A stretch of DNA of 64,000 nucleotides from Nansenia antarctica. Its lineage: Eukaryota > Chordata > Actinopteri > Argentiniformes > Microstomatidae. Positions 35,595-51,304 of this stretch are shown here, piece after piece. Positions within the stretch are counted from its first letter, which is position 1. Every line of letters begins with the position of its first letter. The position numbers and the translations under genes were made by a program. The notes under the pieces are model-generated. The model did no database searches. It saw only the letters and a program-made list of their open reading frames with translations, and was not told the origin of the DNA. The stretch is taken from the NCBI GenBank assembly GCA_963989245.1, contig OZ022357.1:21643254-21707253 (forward strand), written 5' to 3'.

Positions 35595-36770
35595 TTGTTT
35601 GTGTGTGAATGTGTGTGCATAGTGCTGTTGTTTGTGTGTGAATGAATGAATGAATGAATGGTCTTTATTGTCATTGATATAGTACAGGTACCAAACAACG
35701 AAATTTGGGAGGGGGGGCTCCCCTGGTGCTAGGAAAAAAAACTAAAAACAAGAAGGGAAAAGAGCTGGTTTACATAAATAAAGGCTATGTACACTATTCA
35801 CTATACTATACTATACAAATAAAACACTGTGCTGTACTCTATGCTATGCTATACCTATTCTAACATTTCCTATCTCTGAACCTATGCACACACTCTGAAT
35901 GTGTGTGCATAGTGTTGTTGTTTGTGTGTGAATGTGTGTGCATAGTGTTGTTGTTGTTTGTGTGTGAATGTGTGTGCATAGTGTTGTTGTTGGTTGTGTG
36001 TGAATGTGTGTGCATAGTGTTGTTGTTTGTGTGTGAATGTGTGTGCATAGTGTTGTTGTTTGTGTGAATGTGTGTGCATAGTGCTGTTGTTTGTGTGAAT
36101 GTGTGTGCATAGTGTTGTTGTTGTTTGTGTGTGAATGTGTGTGCATAGTGTTGTTGGTTGTGTGTGAATGTGTGTGCATAGTGCTGTTGTTTGTGTGAAT
36201 GTGTGTGCATAGTGCTGTTGTTTGTGTGAATGTGTGTGCATAGTGCTGTTGTTTGTGTGTGAATGTGTGTGCATAGTGCTGTTGTTTGTGTGTGAATGTG
36301 TGTGCATAGTGTTGTTGTTTGTGTGTGAATGTGTGTGCATAGTGTTGTTGTTTGTGTGTGAATGTGTGTGCATAGTGCTGTTGTTTGTGTGTGAATGTGT
36401 GTGCATAGTGTTGTTGTTTGTGTGAATGTGTGTGCATAGTGTTGTTGTTTGTGTGTGAATGTGTGTGCATAGTGCTGTTGTTTGTGTGTGAATGTGTGTG
36501 CATAGTGTTGTTGTTTGTGTGTGAATGTGTGTGCATAGTGCTGTTGTTTGTGTGTGAATGTGTGTGCATAGTGTTGTTGTTTGTGTGTGAATGTGTGTGC
36601 ATAGTGTTGTTGGTTGTGTGTGAATGTGTGTACATAGTGTTGTTGTTTGTGTGAATGTGTGTGCATAGTGTTGTTGTTTGTGTGTGAATGTGTGTGCATA
36701 GTGCTGTTGTTTGTGTGTGAATGTGTGTGCATAGTGCTGTTGTTTGTGTGTGAATGTGCATGCAAAGTGC
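35595..36770. repeat. 33-bp minisatellite, about 34 units, split by a LINE tail
   Basis: Units of 'gtgtgtgaatgtgtgtgcat' plus 'agtgctgttgttt', with 31-bp variants and a CTG/TTG switch. The array starts at about 35595, is interrupted by a LINE 3' end at about 35640-35865 and continues from 35895. Long open frames on both strands are repeat artefacts. Confidence 0.93.
35640..35865 (-). mobile_element. LINE 3' end inserted in the 33-bp minisatellite
   Basis: Reverse complement of the LINE 3' terminus at about 16950-17157, with an (AATG)n tail at 35641-35660. Minisatellite units flank both sides, so the LINE landed in an existing array. Confidence 0.75.
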
Positions 36771-37045
36771 TGTATAAGTGGGAGCATTCTTTTTTGCTTC
36801 GAATAGGCCTATAAGGTGCATGGCATTGTTGTGAGTGGATGTATACTCATTGTGTGGAAGCCAAATAGCATTTTTGTTTTTGTTTGTATTTAAAGAATGA
36901 CGCCAGTGAGTCGGGGTAATGATGTTGTCGCCTACCTGCGTCAAATAAATAAACATCATGGGTGAAACGCACATCACATTAATCACAGGCAAAGCAAGAC
37001 ATTCTTGAGATCTATGAGGTGGATTCAGAATTTAGCCTAGAATTT

Positions 37046-37200
37046 AGATTAGATTAGATTCAACGTTATTGTCATCGCAGAGTACTATAGTACTATACAA
37101 CGAAATGCCGTTTAGCACCCAACCAAAAGTGAAAATAGTAATATAAGAGCATGGCATAATAGAACAAGAAAAGTAGTGATATGTGACTATGCAATATAGC
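37046..37200 (-). mobile_element. LINE 3' tail
   Basis: Matches 19617-19760, including the 'agattagattagattcaac' end. Confidence 0.7.
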
Positions 37201-37254
37201 CTGAACTTAAAGCTTCTTCATAACTTTCCTTTTTTTCTTCTGAGCCATCACTCT

Positions 37255-37850
37255 TTCAGATTCAGATTCAGATTCAGATAACGTTTATTGCCATTATGCA
37301 TACACATATAGGAATTTGCTTCGACATTACAGTAAGTGCGTTTATACTTTTTTCACGTGTCAAAAAACAGGACAACACAGGACAGACAACAGTGCATTGG
37401 ATAGTGCAATATAAAGTGCAGTGCAGAGTTTTTACAGTGAGTCCAGTGCATATTCAGTCCTGGGCAGACTTGGGGGCGGGGGGGGGGGGGGGAGCCAGAG
37501 TCATTTATCAGCCTGGCGGCTGAGGGGTAGAAACTGAGCCTGTGGCGGGCCTTCAGTGCCTTAGGCAGCCGCAACCTTCTTCCAGAGGGAAGCAGGGTGA
37601 GGAGGCCGTGGCCGGGGTGGAAGGGGTCTGCCATGATCTTCCTTGCCCTCCTCAGAGCCCTGGTGTCATGCAGGGAGTTGAGGGAGGGCAAGGGACAGCC
37701 GATCACCCTCTCTGCTGAACGTAACACCCGCTGCAACTTGGCCTTGTCCTTGGTCGTTGCAGCAGGGAACCAGGTGATGATGGAGTGGGTGAGGATGGAC
37801 TCTATGATGGCCGTGTAAAACTGGACCATCATGGACCTCGGCAGCCTGAA
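37255..37850 (-). pseudogene. 5'-truncated LINE with reverse-transcriptase C-terminus
   Basis: The minus-strand frame at 37832-37353 reads E-S-I-L-T-H-S-I-I-T-W-F, then L-Q-R-V-L-R-S-A-E-R-V-I-G and H-P-G-H-G-L-L-T-L-L-P-S-G-R-R. This is the C-terminal domain of fish CR1/L2/Rex1-like LINE polymerases. The catalytic reverse-transcriptase core and endonuclease are absent. The 3' end has a (TCAGAT)n tail at 37257-37280. Confidence 0.8.
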
Positions 37851-39014
37851 TGCTTCTTGTTACTTTCCCAGTGTTCCTTTGAAATTGTTCAGTTGCTGTT
37901 CAACTGTCACCATTCTTGAGCTTTTTCTGTAAACTTTTCTTTTGTTGCTCATTTGTTGTCAGGTTTGTCTGAGCTTCAGCATCCACGCTGGTGCATTTTT
38001 GACATCACTCCACCTTGAGACGTGTTCCAGAAACATGCTTGATTGACCACCACTTCCGTTCTGATCTCTGGGTCACCTGAGGGAACGGGCCTCAGCTCTT
38101 CAGGCAGTGTTGGCCAAAGACTTTCATCCTTCCAAATAAATGACTAGTAATTACATTACTACCTTTGCACAAACTGTATATTGCACATTGCACATGTCTC
38201 CTGATATAGCTTCTTTTATACTTCTGCACATTAGATACTGTACATAAACTACCACACTGTAGGCTACTAGCTACCTAACTGTACATAGCTCATAACTATA
38301 TATAGCCCATAACTGTATATACTGTACCTCTAAACTAAACTGATGTTTACAATACTACCTCTGCACATACTGTATTGAATCTCCAGGTAATGTATTTCTG
38401 ACATCCATCACTTTTGCTGTCGTTAAGATACTTTATTTTTCTGTTTTGGTAGTCTGTCCAATGTGACACTTGCCCTCCTCCACCGGCCCTAGTTTTGGAT
38501 CTAGCTTGCTGTTCATTATGTTCATGATAAATCGTAGCCAGCTATAACATCTTCATATACGACCATACAGGCTAAATACTGATTAACAGTTCATCACTTT
38601 GGCAAATGCCCATTGAACAGATTTATTCATTATCCTATTATCCATTATCTCTCATCTGGGGGATTTACACGGCAAATCAAATGAAGAACTACAAATCCCA
38701 GATGACAGGGAGATGACGTATGACTGCTCTGATGAATCAACCCCTATTTCATGAATTTTCTATATATAACGACGTCGATCATTGATCGGAACTGACACTA
38801 TATAATAGTTTGCCTAACTGGCCATCGGATTTGGGCTCCTAATATCTAAAAAGCACTACGGTTTTCTTATTTTATCGGATTAAAGTAGCAAAGACCAGAC
38901 ATTCCCATTGACCGCCAGTCAAACTTCTACTCTAGCACCCAGAAAGGGGCGTGGACATGACGGGAGAGCAAAGTACCCGGATGCGTCGCTCTTATCTATG
39001 CAGTATACTCATTG

Positions 39015-39049
<35 letters not shown>

Positions 39050-39340
39050 TAGTATGCCATTTCGAACACAGCCCCTGTCTTGTAGCGCCCTCTACTGGTC
39101 ACTACAGTGTTAACAGCTGTTACCAGTTTAACAGCGAAATCTCAGTCAAATTTACAATTAATATATGAGATAGCTTTTTTTTTCTTTTCTTTTGACGCAG
39201 AGCTCTGCTTTTTAATTAGTATATTTGTTCATGTTCATGTTTAGTTAGCAAGTTATAAAACGTTATTATATTTAGCAATAATAGCAGCCAGGTCGAGATG
39301 TGGGTACGGCCCTATGGCTCGGTCTGTCAGGGTGGGCTTG
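37851..39340. other. Intergenic DNA with repeat scraps
   Basis: Contains LINE 3'-UTR-like sequence at about 38150-38400. A repeat fragment near 38630-38710 is shared in reverse with 47165-47265. A short (TATGCAG)n run lies at 39010-39050. No gene was recognised. Confidence 0.45.
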
Positions 39341-40777
39341 CAGTGGAGGCTCCTCCATAGAGGTGGAGGAGGCCTGGCCTCCCCAATAATTTGAGAGAAG
39401 AGAGAGAGATTTAAAAAAGCAATAATTATATTTTTTATTTTTTATTTATTTAACAAAAAAAATATTTTAAATTGTTTTATATTAATATTATTTATTAATA
39501 TTATTTCCGTTTTGTTCATAAATATTTTCCATGGCTAAAACCCAATATTGCAATTGTAAAGCACCTACAGGCCAGAATCCCTATCCGTTTCTATTGAAGG
39601 AGGCCAGGCCTCCTGTCGAAAAGTCCAGGCCTCCTGTTGGAAAGTGGTTTCTCATAGAAGTCAATGTAATGCAATTTTTTTCATGGCAATATGTGATTGG
39701 CCCATCACTGAAAATGGGTGGGAACAGGAGGCCTCTCCTCCGTCGTAGTACCTTTTTTCCGCCACACGCGTGTATGAGTGCTGTTCTGCAGGATAAATAT
39801 TAGAAATGAGTCCAGGGCTGAATGATTGACATTTTGTCAGGCAAAATGGATGTGAGAGAGGTACATGCAACAGGTGCTTGTGGTGGTGGCATGGGTCCGA
39901 ATCCAGTGGGAGAGGAGGATGGGTTGAGTTAAGTTTTTTTTAATTGTTGAAATCCTGCAAGTTGAAATCCAGCAAGTTGAGTTGAGTTGAGTTGAGTTAA
40001 GTTTTTTTTAATTGTTGAAATCCTGCAAGTTGAAATCCAGCAAGTTGGCTTGCTGATATAACTTTAATATTGGGACAAACCTGTGGAGTGGAGTCCTGGA
40101 GAGAGCATGCCGCCCCTCAGCTAAAAAAGAGGTGAGTTGAACTAATCAGATGTCTCTACCAGTGTTACACCACTAGTTCTCAGTAGTAATAACACTCCAT
40201 TGCATGTCTGTGTTTCTCAGCAGATGAAGCCAGCTGGAACCAGTACTGTCCTCACAACATTTAAACAAATAAATATTTATATTATATTGAATAAAACTAC
40301 ATTTGATAAAGAAACTGTTACGTATCTTTTTTATATGCTAAACGTGATTAAATTGATGATTACATGTTGAAGCTGTAGAAGAAGAAGAATGAAAAATGTA
40401 GGCTAAAAATTGTTTTTTAACCACATAATTATCAAATTCCTGCCTTTGACACATGTTCACTGGGCATTTATATTACATCCAAATGTCATTTCTCAACTTA
40501 ATTATCAGGCAGGCTCATAGACTTACAGCAATGTCATTTCTTCAGGCAGGCTCATAGACTTACAGCAATGTCATTTCTTCAGGCAGGCACATAGGCTAAG
40601 CTCTGCACAATGAATTCCATCAATCAGAACTTTCTGATTGTAGCTTACACTCCAAATAGTATGCCTTTGGCCAGCACAAAGACAGATAAGAAGAACAGGG
40701 AACATTCCATTGCGAGTGAAGCGAGCAAGCGGGAAAAAATTGGCCTCCTCAATTCTGGAAGTCACCAGCCTCCACTG
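39341..40777. mobile_element. hAT-like element (CAGTGGAGGCT ends)
   Basis: Ends CAGTGGAGGCTCCTCC and CCAGCCTCCACTG, flanked exactly by TGGGCTTG (39333-39340 and 40778-40785). The 1.4-kb interior has local tandem duplications (for example 39925-40050 and 40505-40590). It has only short open frames without a recognisable transposase, so it is non-autonomous. Confidence 0.87.
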
Positions 40778-40785
40778 TGGGCTTG

Positions 40786-41079
40786 TGTGTCTTGTTTTGT
40801 GTCTTTAAGCAGGTAGACTACCTGGTGGGAGGGGCTGGAGACCCATTACAATTACAGAAACTTCATAAACTGCATATCCTATCTTAACTGTTTGGTAACC
40901 ATGGTAATTAGGGTTAGGACCAAAAAGCCATTACAGATCACTGTTCCTAAATCAATGTTCCTATCCTAACTTGAGATTGAGTTGGTCATTTACATTTCAA
41001 ACTCATTTTCTAACTTGTGATGACGACTACAGTTTTTAATGTACACATACATAATATGTATCGAAATGTTTAGGAAATT

Positions 41080-41115
<36 letters not shown>

Positions 41116-41503
41116 TCTTGAAGTGTATTGCCCGTCGTTGTTTCTGATCCATTATAAGATAAGATATTATTGTCTACTCTAGTACTCTAGTAAGCTATGA
41201 GGTAGCTGTATAACTGTGCCATCTAGTGGCTACAGCTGGTAATTGAACTCCATCTCACATTAACACAATCTTTGAGGAAGTCCATAATAGTTGTATCCTT
41301 TGAGGATCACTAGGGGAACCCTGGTGGCTGCAGAAGGAAGTTGAATGAGTATTTCAATACGTCAACACTGTTCTTGGTCTCTGTCCAACACCACTCCCTC
41401 TACAGAACCAGGAAGTGTCCCCGCCCACAGAGCACTAAACACTTCTAGAGAAACGAAACATATCACTGATACTCTGTCCTGTCTGGTAGTGTTTGCAGCA
41501 AAA
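40786..41503. other. 5' flank of the TRIM gene
   Basis: Holds an (AAT)n run at 41084-41115. An in-frame ATG at 41345 would extend the TRIM frame by 53 residues with no similarity to the family, so this is treated as 5' UTR or promoter. Confidence 0.5.
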
Positions 41504-44734
<3,231 letters not shown>

Positions 44735-47501
44735 AGGTCTCTGTTAGAGTGGTGCTTTAGCATAACCTATTATTCTGTAGAAACATCTTTCTCTGTGATT
44801 TAGTCTTTAGAGTTGTATCATCATCACATATTCAATATAACGTGCTCTGTTCCAGAAATAATGTATGTTTAGATTGTTCCTTCTGTGCTGATCACAGGTT
44901 ATGAATGTGTTTCTGTGGTGATCACAGGTTATGAATGTGTTTCTGTGGTGATCACAGGTTATGAATGTGTTTCTGTGTTAGTATTCTGGGTCTTTGCTCC
45001 ATGTGATAGTATTCTGGGTCTTTGCTCCATGTGACAGGATCACCAAGGTGTCAGCTCAGAGGGACACAACTATGTAGATCCAAGATGTCTCTCTGACTAT
45101 TCTGGAGCTAAAGAACACTGGATATCTGTGATAGAAAATGAACCTGCAATGACAATAAATGACAATGACAATAAAGTCCATTCATTCACCTGTGTTATAT
45201 AACATAAAATCATTAATAAATCATAAATCTTCAAATTGAGGAACCTTTTTTTTTGTCTTTGTATATCCACATGATTGCTCCTCTGTGCATCTCTGCTTAT
45301 TGAGGTGATATGAATGAGAGTGAGGTAAGAGACTCGGTTATGTTATGTTACTAACTATGTTACTGACATAATCCCGGTAGAGAAATATATCTTTGTGATA
45401 GCCCAGGAGACATGAATCAAGAACTGGAGGAAGCGGTGTTGCAGCATATTAGTTGGTCGACTCAACTGTATAAAGTAACTGCATGGTGGTACACTACTAG
45501 GTAGCACCCTAGTGGTACCCATGTAGGTTCTATCAATAGTGAGTTCCTCATGGGGTTATAACTGTAACCTCACACATTCAAACGACTGTTTTTACTTTGA
45601 ATGATTTGAAGGATTGTAGAATGCCTCTGCGTTTTGAATCTTTTTTTGTACTGTCAAAAACTTTTCTGCCCAAATAAAAACGATTTCTATCTTTATGATC
45701 AGTGTGGTTTATGTCTAATGTTTCATTCGTTTAGTAGTGCGATCATGTGTGGAATGGATGTTGCATAATGTCCACCATCACCATTGTAGGTCAAAGTGCA
45801 ACGGAGTCTCTTCCTGACGATGTGAATGGAAGCTGGACCACTGCATTTATTTAGGAGCGACGATGGAGACACGCTGAGCCTGAAAACCATTAATCTGGGG
45901 CCTTCTCCCATCTCTGTGGGGTTTGAGAGTGTGTGTAGGTGTATTTACTTACTGATCTGAACCAGGTGACGTTATGTTGATCTGAACCAGGTGAAGCAGA
46001 TACTTGTTTCGCTGTTGTCGTTTCCAGAATGAATGTTTATTTATGACCGTATTTATTTGACAGTATGATGGCAACTGGAGTTGTGTTGCCTGAAAGGTCA
46101 TTGTGTTGTTTATAGTGTTTCAAGAGTTCGTGATGTTAGAATTCTAAGGTTCTATCTCCATTTTTGTCAACATTGAGTTTTTTTACATAATCTGATCCAT
46201 TAGGTGTTTATTAATGCCTGTGTGGTGTTATTTTTAAAATGTTGACATTTTTGAGTTAGTAATTCATAAAATACAAAGGTTCCATCTCACAAAACATAAT
46301 GGAATGTAAAAACGTTGACGCTCAATATCTCTGAACTACCCTAAACGGAGATAGAACCTTATCATTCTAAACGGAGATAGAACCTTAGAACGGAGATTCA
46401 TTCTAAACGGAGATATCATTCTAAACGGAGATAGAACCTTATCATTCTAAACGGAGATATCATTCTAAACGGAGACAGAACCTTATCATTCTAAACGGAG
46501 ATAGAACCTTCTCATTCTAAACGGAGATAGAACCTTATCATTCTAAACGGAGATAGAACCTTATCATTCTAAGCTCACAAGTTCTCTTTTGTTTAAGTAT
46601 ATCACTGTCTGTCTCTAGCATGATTTGACGCGCAACCACTCTAGTTGGCGCCAAACAGTGCGCTTGTAGCGCCAAACCTAACGGTCATAACACCAACTGA
46701 TGTTTGTATTCCTTCCTCCACCCTTCATGCATGGTGCATCTTACCGGTAAGTCTTGACTAGTGTTTTGATAGTTGCCTTTTTGCTCAGATCACATAAATA
46801 CATTTTAGATAGGCCTATGGATGACGTTTATAAATGTTACATATTATTACAGCGTGAAACATTCAGTGATGCGTAATTTCTGCATGCAGCCTCACCAGAA
46901 ATGTAAACAATTACATGGGGAAAATGCATTATGCATGCACGTAGCACCAGGTTTCTGTTAGTCTACCTATCATTTGTGCTCAAGACATTACGTTTTTAAT
47001 GAGAGCCGCATTTGGCTACTTTTTTCAAAACATGATTTGAAGTTCAACATGATTTGTTTTAAACATCTGAAAAACATAAGCAATTAAGTGATAATTGCTT
47101 ATGCAATAAAGTGATAAGTCGTTCTTTATTTGGTTATGAAGAGGTACACATATAAGTCATCTCCCTGTCATCAGGGATTTGTAGTTCTTTATTTGATTTG
47201 CCTGTAAATCCCCAGATAAGAGTGTTACATTAGTTTTCTTAAGATAGGATAATGAATAAATCTAAGACAAACTAAGTAGAGGCATAAGTGTGTGTAGTAT
47301 GACACTGTTCTTCCTCATTAAAAAGTACATATTGCCATGAGAGACTAGTCAGGGAGTAGCTGTATTCCCTGCTCTTAAGAGATAGATTGATTGATCAGAG
47401 TTTAAACAACTTTGTGAGGTACTTGGGGCGTAACTAAGCTAATGGTAGCCTATGTGGGTGACACATCAGCAGCACCACTACCACATCTGTGGGATCCACA
47501 G
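44735..47501. other. TRIM 3' UTR and DNA upstream of DEUP1 copy 2
   Basis: A tandem repeat of about 27 bases ('gtgatcacaggttatgaatg') at 44888-44975 opens the part shared with the window start. From about 44938 the sequence matches 1-3100 except for indels. Copy 2 replaces about 550 bases of copy 1 (2310-2865) with about 110 bases of a dispersed repeat. N-terminal DEUP1 exons are not recognised here either. Confidence 0.5.
46129..46579 (-). mobile_element. CGTGA-family MITE with rearranged 26-bp array
   Basis: Orthologous to 1196-1859, with the same AGTT flanks (46125-46128 and 46580-46583). The array (about 46343-46570) has fewer units, and several are partial or shuffled. Confidence 0.88.
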
Positions 47502-48223
47502 GGCCAGATGGAGAGAACACTGCATGCCCAGAGGAAGAAGCTGCACCTACACAACTACAACAAACGCCTGGAGCACCTCAGGTCAGAGGTCAGTGAGAGC
47601 GAGATCCTCTTGAACCTTAAACCAATACCAATGCTTGTAATGTTTTTGTTTGTTGTATATATATGCATATATCCTTTGTCCTGTGGTTAAGCCTCATCCT
47701 CCCTGTTCAGTTTGATAAGCTTAAAGAGAGCTACGGGAGACGGCAGGATCACTGTTATAGACACAACACAATGGACCAATCACACACCTTCTCCGAGCAC
47801 AGCGTCTTGAGTAAGAAGTTAGAGGTAAGACCGTTGATTAGGATTATGTCTCATCATGACTGCTTCGTGGAATGTAGTAACGCCTGGTCCAAAATCACCT
47901 TGTAGACCCAGACTAGACAGATCTGAAAGGATAGGATTCATATTTTAAAAATGACTGGGACTGTTCCTAACATACTAGATAGCTAAGTGGAGCTATAATC
48001 GTCCTCAGCGCATCATCAGTTCCTTTCAGAGCTACACAACTTGACAGATTTATCATCAGGTATGATGGAAAGCATTATGCATCAATTCACATTTTTTTGG
48101 TACACTACTTCCTTCAGACAGGTTGCTACTCTACTCGGTCAGTAAGTGAAGGATGACATTGTGGTAATTGCCTGTCAAAAGTCTGAACCACTCATGTAAT
48201 TGTGTGTGTGTGTGTGTGTATGT

Positions 48224-48262
<39 letters not shown>

Positions 48263-48272
48263 CGTGCGTGTG

Positions 48273-48304
<32 letters not shown>

Positions 48305-51223
48305 TGTGTGTGTGTGCGTGCGTGCGTGCGCAAATAAAATGGTAATACAATAATATATTGTTTACTATCTGGTTAAAGATTGTTCCTCATGTATCATCAT
48401 AGGATCACCATAAACTTGTGACAGATTCCTTCAAGTACTGATTACAGTTGGGGATTAGTAAGTTATGTCATAATTGGTTCTGCTAAAATGTGGAACAAAG
48501 GCTATTGAAGAATTACAGTTGCAGTACCTGATGGCACAGTCGTGAGCTTAGAATGATAAGGTTCTATCTCCGTTTAGGGTAGTTCAGAGATATTTAGCGT
48601 CAAGGTTTTTACATTCCATTATGTTTTGTGAGATGGAACCTTTGTATTTTATTAATTACTAACTAAAAAACAACACCACACAGGCATTAATAAACACCTA
48701 ATGGATCAGATTATGTAAAAAACTAAATTTTATACCAAAAATGGAGATAGAACCTTATATTCTAACGTCACGAGTAGCTGATGGCACAGTAGTGAATGTT
48801 TTGGGCTCTCCTTCAGGAGCTGAACACAAAGTGTGAGCAGTGGGAGAACCAGAGACTGGACCAGCAGAAGGACATAGCTGCTTTAGAGGTCCATCAGAAG
48901 TCCCTGGCCTTCAAAGTCCAGGTTTTCCAGGTATCCTATTATTCGTTGTATGCAGGTCTTGGTTGCACAGTGATGTGTTCTGAAGTCACCTAGTACATGA
49001 TGTAGTCAGAGTTACCGTTTACCTGACATAGATTAAGTTCACTACCAGACTCCAAAACTCATCTTTAATGGAGACTGGAGAGACTGGAGTGATTCATTTG
49101 AACGTCTTATTTATCCCAGGAATTTTTGTCTGAGAAACTGCCCCATACTGTTACATTTGTGTCTGAGAAACTGCCCCAAACTGTTACATTTTCCATAGAA
49201 AGACATATCAGCAGGATAGAGAACGTCAGCAGCTTTTTTGTGTCAAGGTTCTTAGGCTATTTTCAGAAGCCGTCTTTATTAACTCAAGCATCAGGTGTAC
49301 CATTTAATTTTAGTTTATGTTTAAACACCTGTGAGCCTCAGTGGATAATTATTATGTACAGTATCTGTATACAACAGACAACAGTTCCCCATGTCGCTCT
49401 ACAGTCACTGGGTACCACTGGCGGACTCAGGGGGGGGCAGGGGGGGCGCCCACGGTTGAAAAACGTCTCTCTTAAGTGCCCTTTTGAGTGGCAAAAATGC
49501 CCTTTTGAGTGGAGAAAATGAGAGGAAGTGCCCTATTGGTGCCCCTCCAATGGTCTAAACTTGACCATGTGCCCCCACAGTTGAAAAACGTCTCACTAAA
49601 GTGCCCTTTTGAGTGGCAAAATTAGAGGATGTGCCCTATTGGCTGCCCTTCCAATGGTCTAAACTTGACCATGTGCACTGATGGGGTCCCATGTTGTGCA
49701 GTAGGTGCCCTTTTTTTCTATTCGTCCCCCCTGCCCTTCAAACACCCTGAGTCCGCCACTGCTGGGTACACAGGTTTCTTTGTTATTTCAATACATCTGT
49801 CAATCATATTTAAGTGTAGAGGGATGAGTGGAATCATGTACAGTATTTTAACACAGACTGGTAGTTAACCATGAGTTGAATGTGACTCTCACTCAGGCAA
49901 GTGGGGGCCACCTGCCGCCCCAAGAGGTACCGGTAGTGGTGGACCGAACAGAGACACAGTGGCAGGAGAGTGAGGTCACATCGCTGCAGACCCAATTGGA
50001 CCAAGCGCTGGAAGAGGCGTATAACAACGAGGTCAAAGGTCAGCAGCTGAGAGAAGAAACTGAATCTAAACGGAGGAGGTCACAGGAGGAAATACAGCGC
50101 CTCCTACTGGAGATAGAGATGAACTGCACAGAACAGCAGGTATTATATTGCAATCCTATCATCATGGGCTGAAACAATGTTGTATGATTAACTTCAGTTG
50201 GCTTAAGCTATTTTAGCTTTACAAGTGGATTTATTTTTCTGCTCAAAATTGTGTGAATTCTAGCTTCATTAGCAAAAGTGGGATAGATTTAACCTGATGA
50301 ATTCGGTTTTTTGATTCCAAACACTTGATATTCCTACCAAAAGTGCAGATGTCCAAATCATTTTCCCAGGCGGTTTTCATTTCTCCAGCAGTTATGAGCT
50401 CCACAAAGCAGCACTATAGCGTGGTAGAAACGTTCAGTGCCCTGTATGGCAATATGAGGACATCTGCATAATATCCTTTAGAGGTTATACATATTGTCAG
50501 TGATCATATCTCTGCCTTGATTGGCAGATACAGTAACAATGTCATTTATACTGAGATGGGTTCTATTCATCAACAAATGCAAGCCTATCTCGGCCAAGTT
50601 TCATGGCTGTTACATTTGGCTTCAGAAATCTGTGGAGGAGCTTGACAATCTCACGTCAGACCTGTGGACCACTGAGGACCTCATCCACGCCAGACAGAGG
50701 ATGGGGGAGAGGAGAGGGCAGAGCGGGGTGTCCAGGTTGCAGGAGCAGCTACTCGCACAAGAGAACGCTCTGAGGTGGGCTGGAGGTATTACTATCGATG
50801 CAACCCCCTGTGAATACACTGCTCAACCCAAACTAATGGCAAAAATATATATATAAAAAAGTTTGGAAACGTTATTTCAGTCGATTCTTCCTCCCTTTTA
50901 ATAATACCAACTGGTATTGTATTTTATATCGTTGGAAAGCCTGATTAGTCACCTTTACAACTTGTAAGGATCATGCATTCGTGGAATGAGTAACACAGCT
51001 AAACGTGTGGGTAGCGGCCCAATTTTTGGGGGCCAAAATCCCCTTTATTATTAAAGGGGAGGAATAATCGACCAAAATAAAGTTTCCAAACTTTCTAGAA
51101 CATGTCCTCTTTCACTCTATACTGACATTTCTTTACTCTGGTAAACGAGAAAAGGGAAATGAAGAGAATGGAAAACGTAGAATGGACCGAGAGGAAAGGC
51201 ACATGTCTTATCGGTCTGCCCCT

Positions 51224-51304
<81 letters not shown>

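Noticed and set aside
35844..36992. 382-codon and related histidine/threonine-rich frames
   Set aside because: Translation of the 33-bp minisatellite; equally long frames exist on both strands.
41345..41503. N-terminal extension of the TRIM protein from an upstream ATG
   Set aside because: The 53 extra residues have no family similarity, and the RING-proximal ATG is the usual start.
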